A stretch of 57,767 nucleotides of DNA from Spirochaetia bacterium (GCA_026002025.1 BOAU01000004.1:1-57767), one strand, 5' to 3'; counted from the first letter of the stretch, positions 1 through 8,611 are shown. Numbers and translations are program-made. Notes: generated by a model from the letters alone, not told the origin.

Positions 1-37
1 ACACCGCTTCCTTGTTTGATTGTACTATACTCATCAT
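1..37 (-). CDS. Start of a minus-strand gene running off the left edge
   Basis: On the minus strand an ATG at 37 is preceded by a purine-rich Shine-Dalgarno-like stretch (GGGAGGGGG, about 45-53) and opens a frame of 12 codons (MMSIVQSNKEAV) that leaves the window. A sigma-70-like promoter lies upstream at 67-95. Too little is visible to name a product. Confidence 0.35.
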   Translation of the reverse strand, partial: MMSIVQSNKEAV

Positions 38-66
38 GGACTACCCCCTCCCAAGGGCAGCTTCCA

Positions 67-95
67 TTATTTCCCTTTTCCCCACGCCTTGTCAA
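67..95 (-). promoter_or_regulatory. Putative sigma-70 promoter for the left-edge gene
   Basis: On the minus strand TTGACA (95-90) is followed after 17 bases by AAATAA (72-67), about 30 bases ahead of the minus-strand ATG at 37. The -35 is perfect and the -10 is weak. Confidence 0.4.
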
Positions 96-179
96 AAGAT
101 TCTTGCTTGCGACTACGAATTGAAGTTAGGATAACATGATTCTTGAAAATTTCCGATTTTGACAGTATTCTGAATCAGG

Positions 180-296
180 ATTTCTCATTTTAACCACGAA
201 CTACACCAACCCCACGAATGATAGAGGGGAATTGGGTTCGTGCTGTTCGTGAGGTTCGTGGTTATTCTTGATTTGGTTAATCCAAAATGAGAATTG
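180..296. repeat. Dispersed inverted repeat, copy A
   Basis: The outer arms TCTCATTTT (183-191) and AAAATGAGA (286-294) are exact complements. Inside them, AACCACGAAC faces GTTCGTGGTT. The same CCACGRA.../...TYCGTGG architecture recurs near 8931, 12889, 26967, 39442 and 40530. No coding frame fits. This is a non-coding element family, perhaps MITE-like. Confidence 0.6.
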
Positions 297-343
297 GACT
301 TTTACTGCTATTTAGCGGTATACTAAATAAGAGGTAACAAAGA

Positions 344-514
344 ATGAAAAGCAATAATGTGGTAGAAAATAATACGCAATGGCGGCAAGACGGCTATACC
401 CCTAAGGGGTATGTTACTCAGGTTGTACAGGGCCGGACGGTTCAAATTCCTGTGTCCCAGGTTACAATTATCCCCCCTACCAGCGGAACCGCAGCAGTTA
501 CCCCTAAGAAGTAA
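344..514 (+). CDS. Small hypothetical protein, 56 aa
   Basis: An ATG at 344 with GAGG at 331-334 opens a 56-codon frame ending in TAA at 512-514. The product starts MKSNNVVENNTQWRQDGYTP, is polar, has no transmembrane segment, and ends in a Thr/Pro/Lys-rich tail. The frame crosses a hairpin (7-bp ATACCCC/GGGGTAT arms near 395-412), so the repeat may form part of the coding sequence. It is not a family I recognise. The good ribosome site and ordinary amino-acid composition support a real short gene, but it stands alone between two intergenic regions and could be a fortuitous frame. Confidence 0.45.
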   Translation: MKSNNVVENNTQWRQDGYTPKGYVTQVVQGRTVQIPVSQVTIIPPTSGTAAVTPKK

Positions 515-683
515 TAAGCGTTTTTCCGGTATTTCCCCCCAATATCAAATACTTGTCCCTCTACCCCATCTTTTTCCCAAAATAAGCCCATAAAACCCTT
601 TGCCAATCCGCGGAATCGGGTTTATACTATTCTAAATTTAGATAAACTTTTTCAAAAGTTGGTATTCTGAAAAAAGGGGTATG

Positions 684-698
684 TGTTACGTTGTAACA
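684..698. promoter_or_regulatory. Operator-like inverted repeat upstream of the sugar operon
   Basis: TGTTAC and GTAACA are exact complements separated by GTT, 48 bases ahead of the first operon gene at 746. Position and symmetry suggest a repressor or activator site. The related inverted repeat at 20087-20107 also uses TTGTAA half-sites. Confidence 0.4.
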
Positions 699-712
699 TT
701 TCCGATTAACGT

Positions 713-726
713 GTCCGCAAGCGGAC
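713..726. repeat. GC-rich hairpin in the leader of the 746 gene
   Basis: GTCCGC and GCGGAC are exact complements around AA, 9 bases before the AGGAG ribosome site (735-739). It could affect translation. It may also be a relative of the 16-bp palindromic insertions described at 8536, 9031, 26992 and 40554, but it is 14 bp long. Confidence 0.35.
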
Positions 727-745
727 TTATTATAGGAGTATTGCC

Positions 746-2092
746 ATGACTATCAATCTTCCCCAGCGGACGGCGGCGGTGTATAAGGAAGCGGATGTGC
801 TTGTGGTTGGCGGCGGGCCCGCCGGTATAGGCGCGGCGGTGGCGGCGGCGCGAAGCGGCAGCAGGGTGATCCTGCTGGAAAAACGGGGTTTCCTGGGCGG
901 GAACATTACCGCGAGCTATGTGGAAACCTGTAACCACTTCTTCCATAATCTGAGCTTTAAGGCCAGCGGCATCTATGCCGAGCTGGAAGCCAAGTACCGT
1001 GCAAAATTCGGCAGCAGCGGCGACATCCGGCCCAATGCCCAGCACCGCTTTTCCAGTGAATACCTCAAGATCTTTCTCGACACCTTTGTGGCGGACGCGG
1101 GGGTGGAGATTTTCCTCCACAGTTTTGTGAACGAGGTGATCCGGGAGGGCAGCAAAATCACCCATGTGGTCATCCAGAGCAAGCAGGGGCCGGTGGCCAT
1201 CAAGGCCGCGCAGATCATCGACTGTACCGGCGATGGGGACGTGGCCTTTGCCGCAGGGGTTCCCTTTGACCAGGGCCGTGACAAGGACCACCGCTGCCAG
1301 CCGGGGACGGTCAACTTCCGCATCACCGGGGTGGACGCGGAGTTCATGCTGAAAGGCGGGGAGGACCACCTCAGGGTGATTGGCAAGCGTTTCCGGGAGG
1401 ATTACCGGGCGGGCAAAACCGGGCTTTCCTGCAAACGGCAGGACATCCCCATGGGACGGCTGACCCAGGCGGGGCAGATTTCCTACATCAACTACCCCTG
1501 CGCCTACGGCATCGATCCCACCAGTTTTGCCGACCTGACCCGGGGTGAAACGGAATGCCGTCAGTACATTCTGGAAATGCTGGATTATATGAAGAAAAAC
1601 TTTGAAGGCTTTGAGAAAACTGAGCTTGCCTCCATTGCACCGGAGATCGGGTTCCGGGACAGCCGCCGCATCCATGGCGACTACCGGCTGACCATTGACG
1701 ATGTGTTAACGGGCCGTCATTTTGACGATGAAATTGCCCTGTTCCCCCAGTTTTACGACATGCTTTCCCCGGACGCCAACATGAACGAGGGTAGCCCCCA
1801 GGACGCGGGGTATAACGGCTACATCTGCTCCTATCCCAAGGACGGCCTTAACTTTGAAATCCCCTACCGGACCCTGCTGCCCCAGGGCTTGGAGAACCTC
1901 CTCGTGGCCGGCCGCTGCATCTCCGCAGATCACGTGGCAGAAAGCGGGGTCCGGGCCATTTCCGCCTGCATGTATACCGGCCAGGCCGCCGGGACCGCAG
2001 CGGGGCTCGCCCTCAAGAAAAACCTCACCCCCCGGACCATCAATGTGAAGGAACTGCAGGATGGGCTCCGGGCGCAGAATCTGAAGTTATAG
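746..2092 (+). CDS. FAD-dependent oxidoreductase (FAD_oxidored family)
   Basis: This 448-residue protein begins with a Rossmann FAD motif, GGGPAG at residues 22-27, followed by an acidic residue after the second strand (VILLE, E45) and the GGN motif at 51-53. This layout is typical of the FAD-dependent oxidoreductase family related to fumarate-reductase flavoproteins. The C-terminal AGRCISADH...ISACMYTGQAAG segment is the usual second FAD-contact region. The substrate is unknown, but two aldo/keto reductases, a lactonase, an epimerase and a glycosidase downstream point to oxidation of a sugar, polyol or sugar acid in the cytoplasm. AGGAG at 735-739 supports the start. It is the first gene of a six-gene operon. 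Confidence 0.85.
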   Translation: MTINLPQRTAAVYKEADVLVVGGGPAGIGAAVAAARSGSRVILLEKRGFLGGNITASYVETCNHFFHNLSFKASGIYAELEAKYRAKFGSSGDIRPNAQHRFSSEYLKIFLDTFVADAGVEIFLHSFVNEVIREGSKITHVVIQSKQGPVAIKAAQIIDCTGDGDVAFAAGVPFDQGRDKDHRCQPGTVNFRITGVDAEFMLKGGEDHLRVIGKRFREDYRAGKTGLSCKRQDIPMGRLTQAGQISYINYPCAYGIDPTSFADLTRGETECRQYILEMLDYMKKNFEGFEKTELASIAPEIGFRDSRRIHGDYRLTIDDVLTGRHFDDEIALFPQFYDMLSPDANMNEGSPQDAGYNGYICSYPKDGLNFEIPYRTLLPQGLENLLVAGRCISADHVAESGVRAISACMYTGQAAGTAAGLALKKNLTPRTINVKELQDGLRAQNLKL

Positions 2093-2100
2093 GAGAGGGT

Positions 2101-3138
2101 ATGCAATACAATTATTTGGGACGCACCGGTATGAAGGTAAGCCGTATCTGTCTGGGCACGGGCACCTTCGGCGGCGGCGGTAACGGTTACGGCAACTGGG
2201 GCTCCGTGGTGGAGAAGGACGCCCATTACCTGATGGACCTGGCCCTGGAAGGGGGTATCAACTTTTTTGATACCGCCGATGCCTACGGCGGCCACGGGGA
2301 GGGCGGCTACTGCGGTCTTTCTGAGGCCATAGTCGGCAAATGGTTTGCCAGGGGCGGCGGACGCCGGGAGCGGACCGTGATCAGCACCAAGTCCGGCCAT
2401 CTGGTAAAGGAGTATACCTGGGATGGTCCCAACCAGCCGCCTAACATCTCCCTCTACAAGATCCGCCGCCATTTTAAGGAGTCCCTCAAGCGCCTGCAGA
2501 CGGATCATGTGGAACTCTACCTGATGCACGACATAGCCCAGCGCACCACCTGGGATGAAGTGTGGGAAGCCTACGAAAGCCTGGTCCGCAGTGAACAGGT
2601 TGATTATATCGGCAGCAGCAACGGGTCAGCCTGGGAGATCATGAAGGCCAATGAAGTGGCCCATCGCCGCAATTTTATGGGCATCGTGAACGAGCAGCAT
2701 GTGTACAATCCCCTGATCCGCCAGCCGGAACTGGAAATTCTGCCCATGGCCCTGGATCAAGGTATCGGGATCACGATTTTCAGCCCCCTCTACCGGGGCG
2801 TGCTGGGCATCGATCTTCTGGAGCCGGAAAAACGCCCCTTAAGTGATGAAGCCCAACGGGTGGTTGAAAAGTACCGGCCCCAGCTGACCGAGTACGCCAG
2901 GCTCTGCCACGACATTAAGGAGCCGGTGGGGGCCGTAACCGTTGCCTGGCAGTTGGCCCATCCGGCCATCAGCTCGGTGATCATCGGCCCCTGTACGCCG
3001 GAGGATCTTAAGGAGCTTATCCATGCCGCGGACATTGTGCTGGGCCCGGAAACCATGAACCGGATCGACAAGATTTTCCCCGGTCCCGGCGGGGCGGCGC
3101 CCTGGGCTTACGAAGGCTGGGGCGAACTTAACCGTTAA
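2101..3138 (+). CDS. Aldo/keto reductase
   Basis: This 345-residue NAD(P)H-dependent oxidoreductase carries the catalytic tetrad of the aldo/keto reductase fold: D57, Y62 (DTADAY), K97 (STKSG) and H143 (LMHD). It has the late SSVIIGPCTPE phosphate-binding segment. It lies 8 bases after the FAD gene with AGGAG before the ATG, so it is co-transcribed. It is paralogous to the next gene, which shares the GGGRRE segment and the GNWG or NWG insertion near the N terminus. It probably interconverts a carbonyl sugar and an alcohol; the exact substrate cannot be read from sequence. Confidence 0.88.
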   Translation: MQYNYLGRTGMKVSRICLGTGTFGGGGNGYGNWGSVVEKDAHYLMDLALEGGINFFDTADAYGGHGEGGYCGLSEAIVGKWFARGGGRRERTVISTKSGHLVKEYTWDGPNQPPNISLYKIRRHFKESLKRLQTDHVELYLMHDIAQRTTWDEVWEAYESLVRSEQVDYIGSSNGSAWEIMKANEVAHRRNFMGIVNEQHVYNPLIRQPELEILPMALDQGIGITIFSPLYRGVLGIDLLEPEKRPLSDEAQRVVEKYRPQLTEYARLCHDIKEPVGAVTVAWQLAHPAISSVIIGPCTPEDLKELIHAADIVLGPETMNRIDKIFPGPGGAAPWAYEGWGELNR

Positions 3139-3139
3139 G

Positions 3140-3185
3140 AGGAATATCCAACGCTAGTTTCAAGGAACATCCAACGTTAGTTTTA
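3140..3185 (+). repeat. Two 23-bp tandem repeats between the aldo/keto reductase genes
   Basis: Units 3140-3162 and 3163-3185 agree at about 20 of 23 positions. Each begins AGGAA and contains ATCCAACG and TAGTTT; a third AGGAG that serves as ribosome site for the next gene follows directly. The spacer has thus been lengthened by duplicating the ribosome-site-bearing unit. Confidence 0.7.
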
Positions 3186-3196
3186 AGGAGATAACC

Positions 3197-4240
3197 GTGG
3201 AATACAAGAAATTCGGCCGGTCCAATGTCAAGGTCAGCCGGCTCTGTTTGGGAACAGGTAACTGGGGTTACAATACCAACTTTGTGGGCAACTGGGCTGC
3301 CACCAATGAAAAGGAAGCCTTCAAAATAATGGACGCCGCCCTGGAGGCGGGGATCAATTTTTTTGACTGCGCCAATGTGTATGGCAACCATGGGGAAGGC
3401 ACATCCGGCGATTCGGAGCGGATCGTCGGAAAGTGGTTTAAGCAGGGGGGCGGCCGCCGGGAAAAGGTTTTCTTTGCCACCAAGGTTGGGCGGACCATGC
3501 TTAACAACGATTACGATGGCATTAATACGAACGATGATTATTCCCTCTGGAAACTCCGCCGTCATATTGAAGGGTCCTTTGAACGGCTCCAGACCGATCA
3601 TATCGAAATGATCTCAATGCACCATGTGGATCGTTATGTTCAATGGGATGAAATTTGGGAAGCCTTTGAAACTTTTGTCAAAGCGGGCCGGCTTGATTAT
3701 GTGGGTTCTTCCAAGTTCAACGGCTGGGAAATTATGAAGGCCCAGGAAGCGGCCCGGAACCGCCATTTTATGGGGCTTATCTGTGAGCAGCATCGTTACG
3801 ATATGACCTGCCGGGGAGCGGAACTGGAAGCCTTCCCCTGCTGTATTGATCAGGGTATCGCAGTAACACTGTTCAGCCCCCTCAGGCGGGGAGTGCTGGC
3901 TGTGGATTTACTTGATCCCTCCACAGCCCGCCCCATTGAAGCGCTTTCTGCCCCATTGGTGGAGAAGTACCGGCCCCAGCTTTTGGAATACGCAAAGCTC
4001 TGCCACGACCTTGGTGAAAAACCTGCCAACCTTACCGTTGCCTGGGAAATGAACCACCCTGCGGTTACTTCCCCGATTATCGGACCCGCAACTCTGGCGG
4101 ATCTTCAGGAACTGCTCCACAGCGTTGAGATAAAACTTACCGAAGATGTGCTTAAAGAAATTGACCGGATCTTCCCGCCCCCTGATTCTCTTTATTATGA
4201 CGAAAATCCCGCAGTAGTGAGGCCCATGTCATGGAATTAA
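3197..4240 (+). CDS. Aldo/keto reductase, second copy (GTG start)
   Basis: This 347-residue aldo/keto reductase has tetrad residues D57, Y62, K96 and H142. It is clearly paralogous to the gene at 2101 and has the same length class, so the pair probably arose by duplication and may act on related substrates. Translation starts at GTG 3197, preceded by AAGGAG at 3185-3190; no ATG fits the family N terminus better. Its 3' end overlaps the lactonase gene by 10 bases, which suggests coupled translation. The C terminus (PDSLYYDENPAVVRPMSWN) is longer and more hydrophilic than in the first copy. Confidence 0.88.
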   Translation: MEYKKFGRSNVKVSRLCLGTGNWGYNTNFVGNWAATNEKEAFKIMDAALEAGINFFDCANVYGNHGEGTSGDSERIVGKWFKQGGGRREKVFFATKVGRTMLNNDYDGINTNDDYSLWKLRRHIEGSFERLQTDHIEMISMHHVDRYVQWDEIWEAFETFVKAGRLDYVGSSKFNGWEIMKAQEAARNRHFMGLICEQHRYDMTCRGAELEAFPCCIDQGIAVTLFSPLRRGVLAVDLLDPSTARPIEALSAPLVEKYRPQLLEYAKLCHDLGEKPANLTVAWEMNHPAVTSPIIGPATLADLQELLHSVEIKLTEDVLKEIDRIFPPPDSLYYDENPAVVRPMSWN

Positions 4241-5112
4241 TCAAAAAGTTTTCTCCCCTTGCGGACCGCATTTTTTCAGGCGGTGAACTGCGGCCTTTAG
4301 CTTCGGGTTTCCGTTTTACCGAGGGGCCGGTTTGGGACATCAAAGAGGACTGTCTTTATTTTACCGATTTTCAGGACCACCTTATCCTTAAATGGACTGA
4401 AAAGGATGGGCAGACCCTTTACCGGGATCATGCAAACCGGGCCATCGGCTTGTCCATGGACGCCGATGGCCGCATCGTGGCCGCCGAGTCCTTTGCCCAT
4501 GGCATCGCCTATACGGACAGCGAAAAAAGCGTCCCCATTACCGGAACCTTTGAGGGCAGGCAGCTTAACAGTCCCAACGATGTGGTGCTTGCCCGGAACG
4601 GGGACATCTTCTTTACCGATCCCTATTCGTCCATGATGGGCGGACCAAAGACGATTGGGTTTAACGGAATTTTCGCCGTCACCCCCGGCGGGGAAACCCG
4701 TCTCATTGACGACAGTTTCAGCCGTCCCAACGGAATTGCCTTTTCTCCCGATGAGGCTATCCTCTACGTAAACGATTCCGATAAACAGCAGATCATCGCC
4801 TTCGCCATGGGAAAAAATGGAGCCGTGTCCAAGACCGGCGTTTTTGCAGCCGTGGACCCTGCTTATGGCCCCGGCGTGGTGGACGGCATGAAGGTCGATA
4901 CCGAAGGGAATGTCTATGTAACGGGCCCCGGTGGAATTTGGGTGATCGCCCCCGATGGATCCCCCGCAGCGATACTGTATGTTTCGGAACAGGTCGGTAA
5001 TTTCTGTTTCGGCGGAAGGGATTCCCAAACACTTTTTATTACCGCCAGCAAATCGGTCTATGCGCTGCCCATTGGAATTCCCGGCATAGTTCCCTATAGA
5101 AAAGGTGCGTAA
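4231..5112 (+). CDS. SMP-30/gluconolactonase/LRE family protein
   Basis: This 293-residue six-bladed propeller protein shows the family pattern: a first metal-binding Glu in TEGPVW (E31), then NSPNDV, FTDPYSSMM and RPNGIAFSPDEAILYVNDS, where the Asn and Asp residues complete the divalent-metal site. Family members hydrolyse aldonolactones to sugar acids. Placed after dehydrogenases and reductases, it would open a lactone made by sugar oxidation. The start overlaps the preceding gene by 10 bases and the stop abuts the next ATG. No signal peptide is present, so it is cytoplasmic. Confidence 0.85.
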   Translation: MELIKKFSPLADRIFSGGELRPLASGFRFTEGPVWDIKEDCLYFTDFQDHLILKWTEKDGQTLYRDHANRAIGLSMDADGRIVAAESFAHGIAYTDSEKSVPITGTFEGRQLNSPNDVVLARNGDIFFTDPYSSMMGGPKTIGFNGIFAVTPGGETRLIDDSFSRPNGIAFSPDEAILYVNDSDKQQIIAFAMGKNGAVSKTGVFAAVDPAYGPGVVDGMKVDTEGNVYVTGPGGIWVIAPDGSPAAILYVSEQVGNFCFGGRDSQTLFITASKSVYALPIGIPGIVPYRKGA

Positions 5113-5991
5113 ATGAAACACACAATCAAAAACGAAAAGATAAGTTTTACCTCCGATAGTTTTAATGTTGAACCCTGGGAATTACGTTTTAACGATGAAG
5201 ACGTGAACTACTTTTGGCGGCCCGCGGATCTGAAAAAACTGGGGACCGCCGTGTGCTTTCCCCTGCTGGGTACTGTTCCGGACGGTAAATACACGCTGGA
5301 CGGCAAGGAATATGCCATGCCCATGCACGGTTTTGCCCAGGACCGGGAATTTATTGTTTCTGAAAAAACTGAAACCCGCATCACTTATGAGCTTACCGAT
5401 GACGAAGGAACCTACCGTCAGTATCCCTGGCATTTCAACTTCCGTTTAACCTATTGTGTTGAAGGGGAATCCCTCAAAACCGAATACCGGGTAGAAAACC
5501 GGGACAATCGGGAACTCTTTTTTTCCGTAGGGGGCCATCCGCGTTATAACTGTCCCATCGGAGAGGGAACCTGTTTTGAGGATTACCGCATCGAATTTGA
5601 AAAGAGTGAAAGTATTACTAACATCGTAAAAACCTACGGCCCCATGAGTGAAATCGAAAAATGTTTCAGCGCAGACGGGAAGCGGATCAGGCTGGATTAC
5701 TGCATGTTTACCAAGGGTTGTTTTTGTTTCAGCAATTATAATTCGCAGGAAATCTGCTTAAAAAATGACAAGAACGGCCGGGGCATCAGGATCAATCTTG
5801 GGGGCGCGGATCATCTTCAGTTTTGGACCCAGCCGGGTTCTCCATTCCTTGCAATCGAACCTTTTTTTGGTTCCATAAGTTCCCTGCCTTGTAAAGAGAT
5901 TGACGGGGACTGGGTGCATAAACCGGGGAGTCTGCATATACAGCCCGGTGAAGTTTATGTTTGTACCCATTCGGTAAGGCCCCTGCGTTAA
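5113..5991 (+). CDS. Aldose 1-epimerase-like protein
   Basis: This 292-residue protein belongs to the galactose-mutarotase-like superfamily, subfamily of LacX-like aldose epimerases. Visible landmarks are PLLGTVPDGKY near residue 50, PMHGFAQDREF with the expected active-site His near residue 75, and VGGHPRYNCPIGEG near 145 with a second conserved His. It likely interconverts anomers of a hexose. It begins immediately after the lactonase stop codon with AAAGGTG as ribosome site, so it belongs to the same operon. The exact sugar is unknown. Confidence 0.75.
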   Translation: MKHTIKNEKISFTSDSFNVEPWELRFNDEDVNYFWRPADLKKLGTAVCFPLLGTVPDGKYTLDGKEYAMPMHGFAQDREFIVSEKTETRITYELTDDEGTYRQYPWHFNFRLTYCVEGESLKTEYRVENRDNRELFFSVGGHPRYNCPIGEGTCFEDYRIEFEKSESITNIVKTYGPMSEIEKCFSADGKRIRLDYCMFTKGCFCFSNYNSQEICLKNDKNGRGIRINLGGADHLQFWTQPGSPFLAIEPFFGSISSLPCKEIDGDWVHKPGSLHIQPGEVYVCTHSVRPLR

Positions 5992-6013
5992 GACGCAAAA
6001 TCAGGAGTGAATC

Positions 6014-8128
6014 GTGATCGAAAAATGGTATCAAAAAGCCCTCCGCTATGGGCAGACGAATCTGACGGAAATTGATCCGGAAGTATGCGATCTGAATTTC
6101 TGGCGGGAGTTCTGGCAGAAAACCGGGACCCAGGCCATTATTGTTAATGCGGGCGGTATTGTCGCCTATTATCCTTCAAAGTTTAAAACCCATTACCGGG
6201 CTGCAAGGCTCGGGGATAGGGACCTCTTTGGGGAATTTGTGACGGAAGGCCGCAGGGCCGGCCTGGTTATCCTGGCCCGGATGGACATAAACCGTGCAAC
6301 CGAAGATGTGTACCGCGAGCATCCGGACTGGTTCGCCCGGAAAAAAGACGGTTCCCCCTTTATTACCCAGGGCCGCTATCAAAGCTGTTTAAACAGCGCT
6401 TATTACAAAGAATACATCCCTGAAATTTTACAGGAAATAATTGAGAAGTATCACCCGGAGGGTTTTACCGATAACAGCTGGACCGGCATTAACCGGAAAT
6501 CGATCTGCTACTGCGAAAACTGCAAACGGGAATTCCGCAAACACAACGGAACCGATTTGCCGGAAGAGGCGGATTACAATGATCCGGTTTACCGCAAATG
6601 GATACTCTGGAGCTATCAGAACCGGATCGACAATTGGGATCTGTTCAATCAGGTTAGTGCAAAATACGGCGGCGAGGATTGCCTGTGGCTGGGAATGGTG
6701 AACGCCAGTCCGGTGGGGAATCACGCCAGTTTTTGCGATCTCCGGGAAGTTGCAAAACGTTCAAAAATCATCATGGTGGATCACCAGGGCCGGGAGGGGT
6801 ACGGCTTTGAACAAAACAGCCTTAACGGGACGCTGCTCCACCAGCTGGTGGGATGGGACAAAATCATCCCCGAAAGTATGGCGGCCTATGCCCGCGGGCC
6901 GCTGACATTCCGCCGGGGGGCCGCCGTCCCTCTGGAGGCGCAGCTCTGGATGCTGGAAGGTTTTGCCGGGGGCATAACACCTTGGTGGCATATTGTCGGC
7001 GGCAATCAGGAAGACCGGCGGATATATGAAAACGAAGTGCCGGTTATGCAGTGGCATCAAAAACACGAACAGTACTTGTACAACCGCACTCCCATTGCCA
7101 ATGTAGGAGTACTGTGGAGCCAGCGCAATGTGGAATTCTACGGCGCGGCCCAGCCCTATGATGTGGTGGGTCTGGCCTGGCGGGGAATCAACATGGCCCT
7201 TACCCGCGCGGGGATACCCTATCTCCCGGTAAATGTTGAAGACATCGCGGAACAGACCCGTGATATGGATCTGCTTATCCTCACCGAACTTGCCATTATT
7301 ACCCCGGAACAGGTTCAGGCGATAAGGGCCTTTGCAAAGCGGGGCGGGAATATTCTTGCCATCGGCCACATAGGTGTGATGGACAGCGACGGGACGGTCC
7401 GCTCTTCATCGGTACTGGAAGATCTTCTGGGGGTGCATTTTAGATCCGTGGAAATCGCCAATACCGATAAGGACGCCGGCTGGGACAAACCGGTTCTGCA
7501 TAATTATGTCCGGATCGAAAAAAAGCAGAGCCCGGTTTTTGCCGGTTTTGATAATACCGACACCCTCCCTTTGGGCGGCACGGTGAAAAATATTGCAGCC
7601 CTTCCCGGCGCATCCGTTCTGGGAACCCTGATCCCCGCCTTCCCCATTTATCCGCCGGAATTCAGCTGGACCGATGTTACCAAAACGGATATACCGGTGC
7701 TTACCGAATACACCCACGAGGGAAAGGGCAAAACCATTTATGCCGCGTGGGACCTGGATGCGGCATACGGCCGCGCCGCCATTCCGGATCATGGGGATCT
7801 GCTTGGGAATATCGTTAAGTACCTTTTGGGAAACAAGTGGATCGTCAGGGTTGAATGTGACGCCTATATCGACTTCAAATTCTATTGTCAGGGAAACCGG
7901 GTTATCATCCATTTGATCAATATCAATCACAGCGGTTTTGAGCACGGCTATGCGGAAAAGAATTTGCCCGTGGGCCCGGTGCGGATCACCCTGAGGCTCC
8001 CCGGCTTTTCCCCCGCAAAGGTAAGCGCAACTGAGGACGGCGCTGTGCCAAGGCTCTCGTTCACCGACGGGGCCTGTTCCCTTGAGCTGGAGCGTTTAGG
8101 GGTACACCAGATGCTTATTGTGGAATAG
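6014..8128 (+). CDS. Glycoside hydrolase, GHL6-like with GH42-type trimerisation domain
   Basis: This 704-residue cytoplasmic protein has no signal peptide. Residues about 10-340 resemble the hypothetical glycosyl hydrolase 6 (GHL6) TIM barrel, with REHPDWFARKKDG, LNSAYYKEYIPEI and a PEGFTDNSW strand end. Residues about 355-600 (NVGVLWSQRN, LILTELAIITPEQ, GHIGVMDSDG) resemble the beta-galactosidase GH42 trimerisation domain. Translation starts at GTG 6014 after AGGAG at 6003-6007. As the last gene of the operon it would release the sugar handled by the upstream oxidoreductases. The catalytic acids cannot be fixed without an alignment, and the substrate is unknown. Confidence 0.75.
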   Translation: MIEKWYQKALRYGQTNLTEIDPEVCDLNFWREFWQKTGTQAIIVNAGGIVAYYPSKFKTHYRAARLGDRDLFGEFVTEGRRAGLVILARMDINRATEDVYREHPDWFARKKDGSPFITQGRYQSCLNSAYYKEYIPEILQEIIEKYHPEGFTDNSWTGINRKSICYCENCKREFRKHNGTDLPEEADYNDPVYRKWILWSYQNRIDNWDLFNQVSAKYGGEDCLWLGMVNASPVGNHASFCDLREVAKRSKIIMVDHQGREGYGFEQNSLNGTLLHQLVGWDKIIPESMAAYARGPLTFRRGAAVPLEAQLWMLEGFAGGITPWWHIVGGNQEDRRIYENEVPVMQWHQKHEQYLYNRTPIANVGVLWSQRNVEFYGAAQPYDVVGLAWRGINMALTRAGIPYLPVNVEDIAEQTRDMDLLILTELAIITPEQVQAIRAFAKRGGNILAIGHIGVMDSDGTVRSSSVLEDLLGVHFRSVEIANTDKDAGWDKPVLHNYVRIEKKQSPVFAGFDNTDTLPLGGTVKNIAALPGASVLGTLIPAFPIYPPEFSWTDVTKTDIPVLTEYTHEGKGKTIYAAWDLDAAYGRAAIPDHGDLLGNIVKYLLGNKWIVRVECDAYIDFKFYCQGNRVIIHLININHSGFEHGYAEKNLPVGPVRITLRLPGFSPAKVSATEDGAVPRLSFTDGACSLELERLGVHQMLIVE

Positions 8129-8153
8129 GACACCAAAAAGATTATTTAACAAT

Positions 8154-8253
8154 GCGCCCCTGCGCTTCCCTCCTTGACATAATACTGTATATGGGGTATC
8201 CGGTGACGCCGGATACCCCATTTGGCTTAGGGGGCGTGGAAGCGCAGAGGCGC
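8154..8253. repeat. Nested inverted repeat with internal hairpin after the operon
   Basis: The outer arms 8154-8169 and 8238-8253 are complementary at 15 of 16 positions. Inside lies a perfect 11-bp stem (GGGGTATCCGG 8193-8203, CCGGATACCCC 8209-8219) with loop TGACG. It follows the operon stop by 25 bases and could end transcription, but no clear T-run follows. Outer arms plus inner hairpin also fit a small mobile palindromic element. Confidence 0.55.
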
Positions 8254-8335
8254 CTCCTATGAAGGGGCAAAAAAAGCGGGCTCCAGGATAAATGGCGGCC
8301 ATTGCCGGATTTTATAATGGGCGGTATAGTTACTC

Positions 8336-8606
8336 ATGGATTACGAATTCTACTTTCGTAAAAGCGCATTTGAACATCACCTTACAGAAGCGGATATTCG
8401 TCATGCTTTTGAAACATGCCGTTACATGGGCCTCTATGATGAGCGTGATAACGTGTTCATACTTTTGGGATTTGACACGAAGGCAAACCCCGTCGAAATA
8501 TTGTATAATGCGATCGGGGAAGATAGCGTAAACGGCGGACCTACTGGTCCGATTTCACGCTATGCCTTGCCGCAGCCAATTTTTATCACAGTTTGAGGAG
8601 GATTAA
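8336..8606 (+). pseudogene. Frameshifted toxin of a type II toxin-antitoxin pair
   Basis: The open frame as it stands runs 8336-8596 (86 aa). Its first 60 residues (YTRS-like FYFRKSAFEHHLTEADI, then VFILLGFDTKANPVEILYN) match the small toxin-like family usually paired with a ribbon-helix-helix antitoxin. From about residue 66 the sequence (GGPTGPISRYALPQ) is atypical. Removing a perfect 16-bp palindrome at 8536-8551 restores a reading frame that ends FHAMPCRSQFLSQFEED at a TAA at 8604-8606, six bases before the antitoxin ATG. The family C terminus normally has FHAM-like residues, so the restored version looks ancestral. The gene is therefore probably inactivated or altered by a 16-bp insertion. 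Confidence 0.65.
8536..8551. repeat. 16-bp palindromic insertion inside the toxin gene
   Basis: CGGACCTACTGGTCCG has 6-bp arms around TACT. Its deletion leaves a GGA codon and restores the toxin frame, so the insertion is exactly 16 bp (one frame off). Three other 16-bp GC-rich palindromes (9031, 26992, 40554) interrupt dispersed repeats. Confidence 0.65.
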
Positions 8607-8611
8607 ACTGT

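Noticed and set aside
686..1675. Long minus-strand frame opposite the FAD oxidoreductase
   Set aside because: It is antisense to a well-supported gene, has no ribosome site, and GC-rich codon structure explains it.
4297..5121. Minus-strand frame of 274 codons opposite the lactonase
   Set aside because: Antisense shadow of the SMP-30 gene with no recognisable motif.
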